A stretch of DNA of 35,183 nt from Phycicoccus sonneratiae. Lineage in GTDB: Bacteria > Actinomycetota > Actinomycetes > Actinomycetales > Dermatophilaceae. Location: NCBI RefSeq assembly GCF_016887965.1, contig NZ_JAFDVD010000019.1:1-35183 (forward strand), in the 5' to 3' direction. The translations under genes and the position numbers were made by a program. Below, in pieces: positions 1 to 7,409 of the stretch. Below the pieces are notes generated by a model. That model was not told the DNA's origin. It saw only the letters and a list, made by a program, of their open reading frames with translations, and did not search any database. The number at the start of each line of letters is the position of its first letter. The first letter of the stretch is position 1.

Positions 1-72
1 CCGGGCCCCCCCCCCCCCCCCCGGCCGGGGCGGGGGGGGGGGGCGCGGGCCCCCCCCCCCCCCCCCCCCCCG
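1..72. other. Low-complexity C/G homopolymer contig end
   Basis: This stretch is almost entirely runs of C and G with no codon structure. A similar stretch closes the other end of the window. The most likely explanation is low-quality assembly at the contig boundary. No gene is called before the TetR stop codon at 112. Confidence 0.7.
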
Positions 73-111
73 GGAGGGGTCAGTGGCCGGGGTCGCCCAG
101 GCGAGCAGGCC

Positions 112-711
112 TCAGCGCAGGCCGGCGGCGTCGAAGGCGGTGGCGAGCCGGTCGGCGAGCGCGCCCTCCTGGCCGGCGAGGCGGTGCTGCTGGTACGCCG
201 CCCGCACGGCGGCCATCGCGACGCGGGCGGTGAGCCCCGGCGCGAGGTCGACGGCCGGGTCGGTGCCGGTGCGCGCGTAGGCGGCCTCGACGAGGGCGGT
301 CTCGAAGCGCTCGCCCGCCCCGGCGGCCTTGGCGGCGAGCTCGGGGGAGCGGGCGGCCAGCTCGCTGCGCATCCGCCACAGCTCGCGGTCGGCCTCGAGC
401 CGCCGGACGTGCTCGGTGAGCACCGCGCGCAGCGCCTCGGCGGGTGTCTCGCTGGCCGGCCGCGCGAGGACCGCGGTGCGGACGGCGTCGGCGCGCCCGG
501 CGTCGGTGTTGACGAGCGCGTCCTCCTTCGTCGCGAAGTAGTTGAAGAAGGTGCGGGGGGAGACCTCGGCGGCCGCGGCGATCTCGTCGACGGTGACCGC
601 GCCGACGCCGCGCTCGACGGCGAGGCGCAGGGCGACGGTGTGCAGCCGCAGCCGCGTCTCCTCCTTCTTGCGGTCCCGGAGCCCGGGGCCGGGCCCGGGG
701 CCGGTCGTCAT
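112..711 (-). CDS. TetR/AcrR family transcriptional regulator
   Basis: A 199-residue regulator. Residues about 15-60 form the TetR DNA-binding domain, with the helix-turn-helix pattern VTVDEIAAAAEVSPRTFFNY followed by FATKEDAL. The rest is an alanine-rich helical ligand and dimer domain typical of the family. The start at 711 (MTTGPG) is chosen because upstream in-frame sequence runs into the divergent MarR gene and because CATACT lies exactly 6 nt before the ATG. The gene is divergent from the MarR-exporter operon and shares a 60-bp intergenic region with it. By family knowledge it probably represses itself, the exporter operon or both in response to a small lipophilic ligand. The ligand cannot be read from sequence. 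Confidence 0.9.
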   Translation of the reverse strand: MTTGPGPGPGLRDRKKEETRLRLHTVALRLAVERGVGAVTVDEIAAAAEVSPRTFFNYFATKEDALVNTDAGRADAVRTAVLARPASETPAEALRAVLTEHVRRLEADRELWRMRSELAARSPELAAKAAGAGERFETALVEAAYARTGTDPAVDLAPGLTARVAMAAVRAAYQQHRLAGQEGALADRLATAFDAAGLR

Positions 712-717
712 CGCCCC

Positions 718-723
718 AGTATG
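718..723 (-). promoter_or_regulatory. Putative -10 of the tetR gene (CATACT), leaderless spacing
   Basis: On the minus strand CATACT ends 6 nt before the ATG at 711. A transcript starting about 7 nt downstream would begin at the start codon. No clear -35 is visible; that region is covered by the 19-bp inverted repeat. Confidence 0.5.
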
Positions 724-735
724 AACCCGGATGGA

Positions 736-754
736 TTTTGCAGTCGGTGCAAAA
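736..754. promoter_or_regulatory. 19-bp perfect inverted repeat, putative TetR/MarR operator
   Basis: TTTTGCA, 5-nt spacer GTCGG, TGCAAAA: both arms match perfectly over 7 bp. It lies between the divergent tetR and marR genes and covers the predicted -35 (TTTGCA, 737-742) of the marR operon, so a bound dimer would block that promoter. Which of the two flanking regulators binds it cannot be told from sequence. A looser GCAA...TTGC pair (749-768) overlaps it. Confidence 0.7.
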
Positions 755-765
755 AGATATATGCT
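737..765 (+). promoter_or_regulatory. Putative promoter of the marR-exporter operon
   Basis: TTTGCA (737-742), a 17-bp spacer and TATGCT (760-765), then 6 nt to the ATG at 772. The geometry is that of a sigma-70-type promoter giving a leaderless mRNA. The -35 is inside the inverted repeat. Confidence 0.55.
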
Positions 766-771
766 TGCGTC

Positions 772-1287
772 ATGCAACCAACCGCCGACCCGCTCGTCAC
801 CGAGCACCTGTCGGCGATGTTCGGCCTCCTCGCCCGGGCCCACGTCGTCGACGGCCCGGTGTCCCGCCCCGAGTACACGCTGCTCGCCCTCACCGCGAAG
901 CGGGGTCCGGGTCGCGCCTGCGACCTCGCCGACGCCGTCGGGCTCGACCAGTCGACGACGAGCCGGCGGGTCAGCGCGCTCGTCGAGCGCGGGTTCCTCG
1001 CCCGCACGCCGGACCCCGAGGACCGTCGCGCCCAGCTCGTCGACCTGACGCCGACCGGCCGGGAGGTGCTCACCGCCGAGCGGCGGCGCCGCGAGGAGCT
1101 CGTCGGCATCGCCCTCCACGACTGGTCGGCCGCCGACCGCGCGACCCTCGCCGACCTCCTCGGCCGGCTGCAGGCCTCGCTCACCGAGGTCGCGACCGCG
1201 CACGACCACCACGACCCCACCGTCCGCAGCGTCGCGGGCCCCGTCACCGTCTCCGGCACCACCGTCCGGGAAAGGACTCCTGCATGA
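772..1287 (+). CDS. MarR family transcriptional regulator
   Basis: A 171-residue winged-helix regulator. The MarR core spans residues about 35-110: a recognition-helix segment DLADAVGLDQSTTSRRVSAL, then a wing with the family pattern D-PEDRRAQLVDLTPTG. The start at 772 (MQPTAD) follows TATGCT by 6 nt. The stop overlaps the exporter start (ATGA at 1284-1287), so the two are co-transcribed and probably translationally coupled. In this arrangement a MarR protein usually represses its own operon until a phenolic or drug-like ligand releases it. The perfect inverted repeat over the -35 is its likely site, although the divergent TetR protein is an equal candidate. Confidence 0.92.
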   Translation: MQPTADPLVTEHLSAMFGLLARAHVVDGPVSRPEYTLLALTAKRGPGRACDLADAVGLDQSTTSRRVSALVERGFLARTPDPEDRRAQLVDLTPTGREVLTAERRRREELVGIALHDWSAADRATLADLLGRLQASLTEVATAHDHHDPTVRSVAGPVTVSGTTVRERTPA

Positions 1288-2957
1288 CCTCCGCGACCAC
1301 CACGGCCCCCGCGCCGTACAAGCTGAGCCCCGAGGCCTCGCGCGTCTTCGTCGGGCTGATGCTCGGCATGCTCGTCGCCTCGATCAGCCAGACCATCGTC
1401 GGCCCGGCGATGCCGCGCATCGTCTCCGAGCTCGGCGGGATGGACCACTACAGCTGGGTCGCCACCGCCGCGATGCTCGTCTCGGCCATCACCGTCCCGA
1501 TCGTCGGCAAGCTGTCCGACCTCTACGGCCGCCGCGGCTTCTACCTCGCCGGGCTCGTCGTCTTCATGGTCGGCTCGCTGACCGCCGGTCTCGCGCAGTC
1601 CTTCTGGGTGCTCGTCGCCGCACGCGCCATCCAGGGCCTCGGCATGGGCACGGTGATGCCGTTGTCGCAGACCATCATCGGTGACATCATCCCGCCGCGT
1701 CAGCGCGGGAAGTACCAGGGCCTCATGGGCGCCGTCTTCGGCGTCACCTCGGTCGCCGGCCCGCTCGCCGGCGGCTTCATCACCGACCACTGGGGCTGGC
1801 GCTGGCTGTTCTTCGCCGGCATCCCCGTCGGTGTCGTGGCCACGGTCGTCATCACCCGCTTCCTCCACCTGCCGCACGAGCGCCGCGAGGCGAAGGTCGA
1901 CACGTGGGGGATCGGCACGCTGTCGGTCTCGCTCGTCGCGATCCTCCTCGCCACCTCCTGGGGCGGCACGACCTACGCGTGGGGCTCGGCCGTCATCATC
2001 GGCCTCTACGTGCTCGGGGTCGTCGGGCTCGTCGCCTTCGTCCTCGTCGAGCGCAGGGCCGAGGAGCCGGTCATCCCGTTGCGGCTCTTCCGGTCCCGCG
2101 TCTTCACCGCCGCGAACCTCGCCGCGTTCGGTCTGGCGATGGTGATGTTCGGCGCGATCATCTACATCCCGGTGTACGCACAGGGCGTCCTCGGCGTCGA
2201 CGCGACGAACTCCGGCCTCATCCTCGCGCCGCTCATGGTCGGCTTCATCGCGACGGGCATCCTCACCGGGCTGGTCATCACCCGCACCGGCGTCTACAAG
2301 CCGTTCATGGCCGTCGGCGTCGTCGTCATGGGCGCCGGCCTCTGGCTGCTCACCCGGCTCACGTGGCAGTCCTCGCAGGCGCAGCTGACCGTCGCGATGG
2401 TCGTCCTCGGCGTCGGCATCGGCATGGCGATGCAGCAGTACACGCTCGTGGTGCAGAACGCCGCCGAGAAGCGCGACCTCGGGGTCGCGACCGCCTCGAG
2501 CCAGTTCTTCCGCAACGTCGGCTCGACCGTCGGCATCGCGATCTTCGGCACCGTCATGACGAGCGGCCTCGGGGCGGCCATCGCCTCGCACCTGCCCGCG
2601 GGCGCGGCCGCCGCGATGCCCGAGGGCGCCGCGAGCGCCGGCTCGGTGCTCGACCCCGCCGCGCTCCAGGGCCTGCCGCCGGCCGTCGTCGACGCCGTCC
2701 GGCAGGGGCTGGCCGACCAGCTGCACGAGGTGTTCGTCATCGGCCTGCCGGTCGTCGCGCTCGTCCTCGTCGCGACGCTCGCCATCAAGGCGCTCCCGCT
2801 GCGTGACTCGACGCACGCGGAGGGCACCGCCGGGGCGGCCGAGGAGGCCGGCCACGAGCTGCTCGACACGATGTCCCAGAGCGCACCGGCCGAGGAGCCG
2901 GTGCCTGCCCAGACTGCTCCGACGAACAGGGCGTCGGAGCCGGCCGGCGTGCGCTGA
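1284..2957 (+). CDS. MFS drug exporter, DHA2 (EmrB/QacA) family
   Basis: A 557-residue integral membrane antiporter, the usual length for 14-TM DHA2 proteins. Residues about 20-45 form TM1. Family marks include the motif-A loop GKLSDLYGRRG between TM2 and TM3, and the motif-C region GPLAGGFITDHWGWRWLFF in TM5. Hydrophobic segments continue to about residue 520, followed by a polar tail. By homology it expels hydrophobic or cationic compounds in exchange for protons; the substrate is unknown. The ATG at 1284 overlaps the marR stop by 4 bp and has GGAAAGGA upstream. The neighbouring MarR and TetR genes suggest inducible efflux. Confidence 0.93.
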   Translation: MTSATTTAPAPYKLSPEASRVFVGLMLGMLVASISQTIVGPAMPRIVSELGGMDHYSWVATAAMLVSAITVPIVGKLSDLYGRRGFYLAGLVVFMVGSLTAGLAQSFWVLVAARAIQGLGMGTVMPLSQTIIGDIIPPRQRGKYQGLMGAVFGVTSVAGPLAGGFITDHWGWRWLFFAGIPVGVVATVVITRFLHLPHERREAKVDTWGIGTLSVSLVAILLATSWGGTTYAWGSAVIIGLYVLGVVGLVAFVLVERRAEEPVIPLRLFRSRVFTAANLAAFGLAMVMFGAIIYIPVYAQGVLGVDATNSGLILAPLMVGFIATGILTGLVITRTGVYKPFMAVGVVVMGAGLWLLTRLTWQSSQAQLTVAMVVLGVGIGMAMQQYTLVVQNAAEKRDLGVATASSQFFRNVGSTVGIAIFGTVMTSGLGAAIASHLPAGAAAAMPEGAASAGSVLDPAALQGLPPAVVDAVRQGLADQLHEVFVIGLPVVALVLVATLAIKALPLRDSTHAEGTAGAAEEAGHELLDTMSQSAPAEEPVPAQTAPTNRASEPAGVR

Positions 2958-2976
2958 CCCCCTCGCGCCACGCCGG

Positions 2977-3012
2977 ACGAGGCCCCCCGCTCCGTGGAGC
3001 GGGGGGCCTCGT
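2977..3012. terminator. Strong bidirectional hairpin between convergent genes
   Basis: A 17-bp perfect stem (2977-2993 with 2996-3012) around a 2-nt centre, running from ACGAGGCC to GGCCTCGT. It sits between the ends of the exporter gene (+) and msrA (-). No long T-run follows, as is usual in high-GC actinobacteria. Confidence 0.8.
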
Positions 3013-3029
3013 GTCGTGGCGGCGGGGGG

Positions 3030-3728
3030 TCAGCCCTGCGGGGGCGCGATGTCGGTCTGCGCGGGCAGGTTCGCCACGCCGACCGGGCAGGTGAGCCCGT
3101 TCGGGCCGTGGTTGCAGTAGCCGCCGGGGTTCTTGTGGAGGTACTGCTGGTGGTAGTCCTCCGCGTACCAGAACGGCCCGGCCTGCTCGGCGCTCGCGAT
3201 CGTCGTCGTGATGGTGCCGCGCCCGGCCTGGGTGAGGACGCCCTGGAAGGCGTCCCGGGTGGCCTCGGCGGCGGCCGCCTGGCCGGGCGTCGTCGTGAAG
3301 ATCGCCGACCGGTAGGCGGTGCCGACGTCGTTGTACTGCCGGTTGCCCTGCGTCGGGTCGTGGTTCTCCCAGAACGCCTTGAGCAGCAGCTCGGGGGAGG
3401 TGACGGCGGGGTCGTAGGCGACGAGCACCGCCTCGGCGTGGCCGGTGCGACCGGTGCACGTCTCCTCGTAGGTCGGGTTCGGGGTGAAGCCGCCCATGTA
3501 GCCCGCGGCCGTCGTGACGACGCCGGGGAGCTTCCAGAAGATGCGCTCGACACCCCAGAAGCAGCCCATCGCCACGTAGAGGACCTCGGTGCCGTCGGGC
3601 CACGGGCCCTCGAGCGGGGTGCCGAGGACCTCGTGGGTGACCGGCACGGGGAAGACCCGGTGGTCGCGGCCCGGCAGGGCCTCCTCGCGGGTCGGGAGGG
3701 TGGTCTTGGCACGGGAACCGAACAGCAT
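3030..3728 (-). CDS. msrA: Peptide-methionine (S)-S-oxide reductase MsrA
   Basis: A 232-residue cytosolic enzyme that reduces the S-epimer of methionine sulfoxide in proteins and free amino acid. The catalytic motif MGCFWGVE places the nucleophilic cysteine at about residue 56. Conserved segments [18 protein letters not shown] and YRSAIF follow in family order. Two C-terminal cysteines (about 205 and 214, in GYCNH and LTCPVG) are placed to act as resolving thiols. The N-terminal stretch with [15 protein letters not shown] matches the E. coli-type extension, supporting the start at 3728. Its start codon shares the CATG at 3726-3729 with a possible divergent ATG of the next gene, so the promoter must lie within that gene's 5' end. 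Confidence 0.95.
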   Translation of the reverse strand: MLFGSRAKTTLPTREEALPGRDHRVFPVPVTHEVLGTPLEGPWPDGTEVLYVAMGCFWGVERIFWKLPGVVTTAAGYMGGFTPNPTYEETCTGRTGHAEAVLVAYDPAVTSPELLLKAFWENHDPTQGNRQYNDVGTAYRSAIFTTTPGQAAAAEATRDAFQGVLTQAGRGTITTTIASAEQAGPFWYAEDYHQQYLHKNPGGYCNHGPNGLTCPVGVANLPAQTDIAPPQG

Positions 3729-3756
3729 GTCGGGTCCAACGGCAGGGGATGGCACG

Positions 3757-4776
3757 GTGTTCCTCGTGACCCCGCCCGACCTCGCCCTCGTCCCGGTGTC
3801 AGGACTCGACACCGACCCCACCGCCCGTGCCCGCTTCGACACCTGGGCCCGCCTGCTCGAGGAGGTGGCCCGCGACGAGCAGGGCGAGGACCACGACGCC
3901 TGGAGCGCCGAGGAGCTGCGCGGGCTCGAGGGGTCCGCGTCCAAGCGCCGCCGCCAGGTGCTCGCGGTCGACGGCGACGAGCCCGTCGGAGCGGGCGGCA
4001 TCATCGCCCCGCTGCTCGACAACGAGGCCACCGCGCAGGTGTTCGTCGCGGTCCTGCCGGCGCACCGACGGCGCGGCGTCGGGGACGAGCTGCTGCGCTG
4101 GGTCGAGGGCGAGGCGCGCGGGCTGGGTCGCGCGACGCTGCACGCCGAGACGCAGTGGGGTGCCGACACCGACGAGGACCCGTTCGCCGGGTGGGTCGAG
4201 CGGCACGGCTTCGAGGCCGCGCAGACCGTCCTGCGCTCCGACCTCGTGATGGGTGAGAGGACGGTGTCCGTGCCGGTCGTGGCCGACGGCTACCGCCTGG
4301 AGACCCACGTCGACGTGATGCCCGAGGCCGACCTCGCCGACCGCGCGTTCCTCGCCCGCCGGATGTCGACCGACGTCCCGCTCGGGGACCTCGAGCTCGC
4401 CGAGGAGGAGTGGGACGAGGGGCGCGTCCGGGGCGAGGACGAGCGGACGCGGGCGATGGGGCGCCGGGTCGTGTCGACCTTCGTGCGCGACCTCGGCACC
4501 GGTCGGCTCGTCGGCTACACGAGCATCCAGTGCCCCGTGGGTACGCCGCACCTCGCCTTCCAGCACGACACCCTCGTCATCCGTGAGCACCGCGGCCACG
4601 GGCTCGGGCTCGCGCTCAAGCTCGCCAACCTGCAGGCGCTCGCCCGGGCGCTGCCCGAGGTGTCGGTCGTCCGCACCTGGAACGCCGAGGAGAACGCGCA
4701 CATGCTGGCCGTCAACCGCCTCCTGGGCTTCCGGCCGAGCGGCCGGCTGCGGGCCTGGCAGAAGCGACTGGCCTGA
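3757..4776 (+). CDS. Tandem-GNAT acetyltransferase family protein
   Basis: A protein of about 339 residues with two GNAT-like halves. The first carries [20 protein letters not shown], an acetyl-CoA-binding signature (R/Q-x-x-G-x-G/A type). The second carries [20 protein letters not shown] and the end motif [11 protein letters not shown]. The overall plan resembles mycothiol synthase and other two-domain actinobacterial GNAT proteins, but specific MshD residues cannot be confirmed, so the substrate is left open. The start is uncertain. GTG 3757 has GGCAGGGG 8 nt upstream and begins just before the conserved region. ATG 3727 is in frame but overlaps the msrA start codon on the other strand. Confidence 0.8.
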   Translation: MFLVTPPDLALVPVSGLDTDPTARARFDTWARLLEEVARDEQGEDHDAWSAEELRGLEGSASKRRRQVLAVDGDEPVGAGGIIAPLLDNEATAQVFVAVLPAHRRRGVGDELLRWVEGEARGLGRATLHAETQWGADTDEDPFAGWVERHGFEAAQTVLRSDLVMGERTVSVPVVADGYRLETHVDVMPEADLADRAFLARRMSTDVPLGDLELAEEEWDEGRVRGEDERTRAMGRRVVSTFVRDLGTGRLVGYTSIQCPVGTPHLAFQHDTLVIREHRGHGLGLALKLANLQALARALPEVSVVRTWNAEENAHMLAVNRLLGFRPSGRLRAWQKRLA

Positions 4777-4820
4777 CGTGGGTCCGGCCCCCGGGCGGCG
4801 CCGACCGATGGTGCGGGCCC

Positions 4821-4826
4821 TACGCT
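4821..4826 (+). promoter_or_regulatory. Putative -10 of metB (TACGCT), leaderless spacing
   Basis: TACGCT ends 6 nt before the ATG at 4833. The GGAGG between it and the ATG is too close to the start to act as a normal ribosome binding site, which favours leaderless initiation. Confidence 0.55.
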
Positions 4827-4832
4827 CGGAGG

Positions 4833-6011
4833 ATGACTCTCGAGCACCTCGGCTTCTCGTCCCGCGCCATCCACGCCGGGCAGGAGCCGGACCCCACGAC
4901 CGGAGCCGTCGTCCCGCCCATCCACCAGGTGAGCACCTACAAGCAGGACGGTGTCGGCGGCCTGCGCGGTGGCTACGAGTACTCGCGCTCGGCGAACCCG
5001 ACCCGCGCCGCGCTCGAGGAGTGCATCGCGGCGCTCGAGGGCGGTGAGCGCGGGTTCGCGTTCGCCAGCGGCCTCGCCGGCGAGGACACCGTGCTGCGGG
5101 CGCTGCTCTCGCCGGGCGACCACGTCGTCGTCCCGTCGGATGCCTACGGCGGGACCTACCGGCTGTTCAACCGGGTGGTGCGGGCGTGGGGCGTCGAGCA
5201 CTCGATCGCCAAGGTCGCCGACGTCGAGTCCGTGCTGGCGGCGATGCGTCCGGAGACCCGCATGGTGTGGGTCGAGACGCCGACCAACCCGCTGCTCGGC
5301 ATCGCCGACGTCGCGGCCATCGCCGAGGTCGCCCACGCGGCCGGCGCGCTGCTCGTCGTCGACAACACCTTCGCCTCGCCGTACCTCCAGAACCCGATCG
5401 CGCTCGGCGCCGACGTCGTCGTGCACTCGACGACGAAGTACGCCGGCGGGCACAGCGACGTCGTCGGGGGAGCAGTCGTCGTCGCGCCCGGGGCGCAGAC
5501 GCACGATGGCGAATCGGTCGCGGAACGCGTTGCCTTCCACCAGAACTCGATGGGCGCCGTCGCCGGTCCGTTCGACGCCTGGCTCGTGCTGAGGGGCCTC
5601 AAGACGCTCGCGGTGCGGATGGAGCGCCACTGCGACAACGCCGAGGCGGTCGTCGACTTCCTCCAGTCGCACCCGGGGGTCACGTCCGTGCACTACCCGG
5701 GGCTGCCCGACCACCCGAACCACGACGTCGCCGCGCGCCAGATGAAGCGCTTCGGCGGCATGGTCGCCTTCCGCGTCAAGGGCGGCGAGGACGTCGCGGC
5801 CAAGGTCTGCGGCGAGACCTCGCTGTGGACGCTCGGGGAGTCGCTCGGCGGTGTGGAGTCGCTCATCGAGCACCCGGGCCGGATGACCCACGCCTCGGTC
5901 GCCGGCACCGAGCTCGAGGTGCCGGCCGACCTCATCCGGCTCTCGGTCGGCATCGAGGACGTCGAGGACCTCGTCGCCGACCTGCGCCAGGCGCTCGACC
6001 GCCTGACCTGA
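4833..6011 (+). CDS. metB: Cystathionine gamma-synthase (trans-sulfuration PLP enzyme)
   Basis: A 392-residue cytosolic PLP enzyme of the Cys/Met metabolism family, making cystathionine from cysteine and an activated homoserine in methionine synthesis. The cofactor lysine is at about residue 202 in HSTTKYAGGHSD. Other family marks are the N-terminal FSSRAIHAGQEPD, YEYSRSANPTR, and the active-site stretch VVDNTFASPYLQNP. C-terminal LIRLSVGIEDVEDLV is typical. The HSD after the glycines and the overall match favour gamma-synthase over gamma-lyase, but these are hard to separate by eye. It stands alone as a transcription unit. In Mycobacterium metB also lies beside greA and mca. Confidence 0.9.
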   Translation: MTLEHLGFSSRAIHAGQEPDPTTGAVVPPIHQVSTYKQDGVGGLRGGYEYSRSANPTRAALEECIAALEGGERGFAFASGLAGEDTVLRALLSPGDHVVVPSDAYGGTYRLFNRVVRAWGVEHSIAKVADVESVLAAMRPETRMVWVETPTNPLLGIADVAAIAEVAHAAGALLVVDNTFASPYLQNPIALGADVVVHSTTKYAGGHSDVVGGAVVVAPGAQTHDGESVAERVAFHQNSMGAVAGPFDAWLVLRGLKTLAVRMERHCDNAEAVVDFLQSHPGVTSVHYPGLPDHPNHDVAARQMKRFGGMVAFRVKGGEDVAAKVCGETSLWTLGESLGGVESLIEHPGRMTHASVAGTELEVPADLIRLSVGIEDVEDLVADLRQALDRLT

Positions 6012-6078
6012 GTCCGGAGGGGCTGGCGGTCACAGGAGGCGCACAGCGGACCCACACGGCGCACCTCGTCCCGGTTCC

Positions 6079-6084
6079 TACGGT
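6079..6084 (+). promoter_or_regulatory. Putative -10 (TACGGT) of the dioxygenase gene
   Basis: TACGGT lies 32 nt before the ATG at 6117 and is followed by a GGAGGT ribosome binding site at 6105-6110, so this mRNA would have a normal leader, unlike many neighbours. Confidence 0.4.
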
Positions 6085-6116
6085 CGTCGGGACGACACCG
6101 CCCCGGAGGTACCCCG

Positions 6117-7109
6117 ATGACCCGCACCGAGCCCACCCGCCCCACCCACCCGACCTACGAGGGGCGTAGCCTGCCCCGGCCCGGGGAGGAGGTCGTCGAC
6201 CAGGGCCTCGCCTTCGACCTCGGCACCCTCTTCGACCGACGCCGCGCGCTCCAGGTGCTCGGCCTCGGCGTCGCCGGCGGGGCGCTCGCCGCGTGCGGCA
6301 CCGGGTCGTCCGGCAGCGGGTCGAGCGCGACGGCCTCCTCGAGCGCCTCGAGCACGGCGAGCGCGTCGGCGAGCGCCACCGCGTCCGGCACCCTCACCGA
6401 GATCCCGGACGAGACGGCCGGCCCGTACCCGGGCGACGGCTCGAACGGCGCCGACGTCCTCGAGCAGAGCGGGGTCGTGCGCGATGACATCCGCAGCAGC
6501 TTCGGCAGCTCGACGACGACGGCCGAGGGCGTGCCGATGACCCTGACGCTCACGGTGCTCGACATCGCCGGTGGCGGGGGCCCGATGGTCGGGGCGGCGG
6601 TCTACGTCTGGCACTGCGACCGCGACGGCAACTACTCGATGTACTCCGACGCGGTGAAGGACGAGAACTACCTGCGCGGCGTCCAGGTGACCGACGACGC
6701 CGGCGCTGTGACCTTCACGAGCATCTTCCCGGCGTGCTACTCGGGCCGCTGGCCGCACATCCACTTCGAGGTCTACCCGGACGAGGCGAGCATCACCGAC
6801 TCGACCAACGCCATCGCCACGTCGCAGGTGGCGCTGCCCAAGGCCACCTGCGACGTCGTCTACGCGACGAGCGGGTACGAGCAGTCGGTGTCGAACCTGT
6901 CGCAGCTGTCGCTGACGACGGACAACGTCTTCGGCGACGACGGCGGGGTGCACCAGCTCGGGACCGTGTCGGGCAGCGTGTCGGCGGGGTACGCCGTGGC
7001 CCTCACGGCGCCCGTGGACACGACGACCGCGCCCACGGGTGGGTCGATGGGTGGCGCGGGTGGCCCGGGTGGCGCGGGCGGGACGCCGCCGTCCGCCCCC
7101 GCGAGCTGA
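6117..7109 (+). CDS. Tat-exported lipoprotein, intradiol ring-cleavage dioxygenase family
   Basis: A 330-residue protein. A 40-residue polar N-region precedes a twin-arginine motif (RRRALQVLG, about 41-49), a hydrophobic core and a lipobox LAAC with the modified cysteine at 60, so it should be anchored outside the membrane. A Ser/Ala/Thr/Gly linker (61-92) leads to the catalytic domain. The four non-heme Fe(III) ligands can be placed: Tyr173 in DGNYSMY, Tyr208 in PACYSGRW, and His214 and His216 in PHIHF. These fit the protocatechuate 3,4-dioxygenase fold, which cleaves catechols between the hydroxyls. The C-terminal tail is Gly/Pro-rich. No aromatic-degradation pathway genes lie nearby, so the substrate is unknown. 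GGAGGT sits 6 nt before the ATG. Confidence 0.88.
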   Translation: MTRTEPTRPTHPTYEGRSLPRPGEEVVDQGLAFDLGTLFDRRRALQVLGLGVAGGALAACGTGSSGSGSSATASSSASSTASASASATASGTLTEIPDETAGPYPGDGSNGADVLEQSGVVRDDIRSSFGSSTTTAEGVPMTLTLTVLDIAGGGGPMVGAAVYVWHCDRDGNYSMYSDAVKDENYLRGVQVTDDAGAVTFTSIFPACYSGRWPHIHFEVYPDEASITDSTNAIATSQVALPKATCDVVYATSGYEQSVSNLSQLSLTTDNVFGDDGGVHQLGTVSGSVSAGYAVALTAPVDTTTAPTGGSMGGAGGPGGAGGTPPSAPAS

Positions 7110-7115
7110 CGGCGG
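7086..7115 (+). terminator. Possible terminator overlapping the dioxygenase stop codon
   Basis: CCGCCGTC (7086-7093) pairs with GACGGCGG (7108-7115) across a 14-nt loop; an alternative GCCCC/GGGGC pairing overlaps it. It spans the stop codon. This is weak evidence. Confidence 0.35.
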
Positions 7116-7185
7116 GGCTCGGTTCGTCGCCGGGTGCGCATCCTGGACCCACGGCAGGCCCGGCCGTCGCCCGGGCGGTGAGGAG

Positions 7186-7310
7186 GCACCTGTGTCGTCG
7201 CGGACTCCTTGCTCCCCGCAAGGGATCGCTTGCCAGGCGCACGGGATCGCTTGCTCGTCGCACGGGATCGCTTGTTAGGTGCAAGGGATCGCTTGCGACC
7301 GGCAAGGAGT
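7186..7310 (+). repeat. Palindromic 21-bp-period repeat array A
   Basis: Four 16-bp near-palindromes (7218, 7239, 7260, 7281) of consensus GCAAGGGATCGCTTGC repeat with an exact 21-bp step, separated by variable 5-nt spacers. Degenerate units flank them: ACTCCTTGC at 7204-7212 and GCAAGGAGT at 7302-7310, a perfect 9-bp inverted pair. The whole array is symmetric about 7257. A boundary box GCACCTGTGT (7186-7195) lies 29 nt before the first GATC. The element occupies the 300-bp gap between the dioxygenase and the GlmL-like gene. A homologous element lies at 23439-23615 in the opposite orientation. Function unknown. Confidence 0.9.
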
Positions 7311-7395
7311 GCTGGAGCCCATACCAGCCTCTCCGCCGGCCCCCTCGCCTCAGCGGGTCGGCACCCGCCGGCGCCGGCCGGCCCGCACCGACCAC

Positions 7396-7401
7396 TAGGG
7401 T
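7396..7401 (+). promoter_or_regulatory. Putative -10 (TAGGGT) of the GlmL-like gene
   Basis: TAGGGT ends 8 nt before the GTG at 7410. No ribosome binding site is visible, consistent with leaderless initiation. Confidence 0.5.
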
Positions 7402-7409
7402 CGGGCCCC

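Noticed and set aside
708-2855. Long antisense ORF opposite marR and the exporter
   Set aside because: Very high GC leaves open frames on the opposite strand; the translation is low-complexity Arg/Asp/Gly with no fold, and the + genes are clear families.
7209-7409. Coding sequence through array A, giving a repeated ARDRL peptide upstream of the GlmL-like domain
   Set aside because: A 21-bp repeat is seven codons, so any open frame gives a peptide repeat. The ASKHA domain begins at GTG 7410 and has its own promoter-like hexamer.
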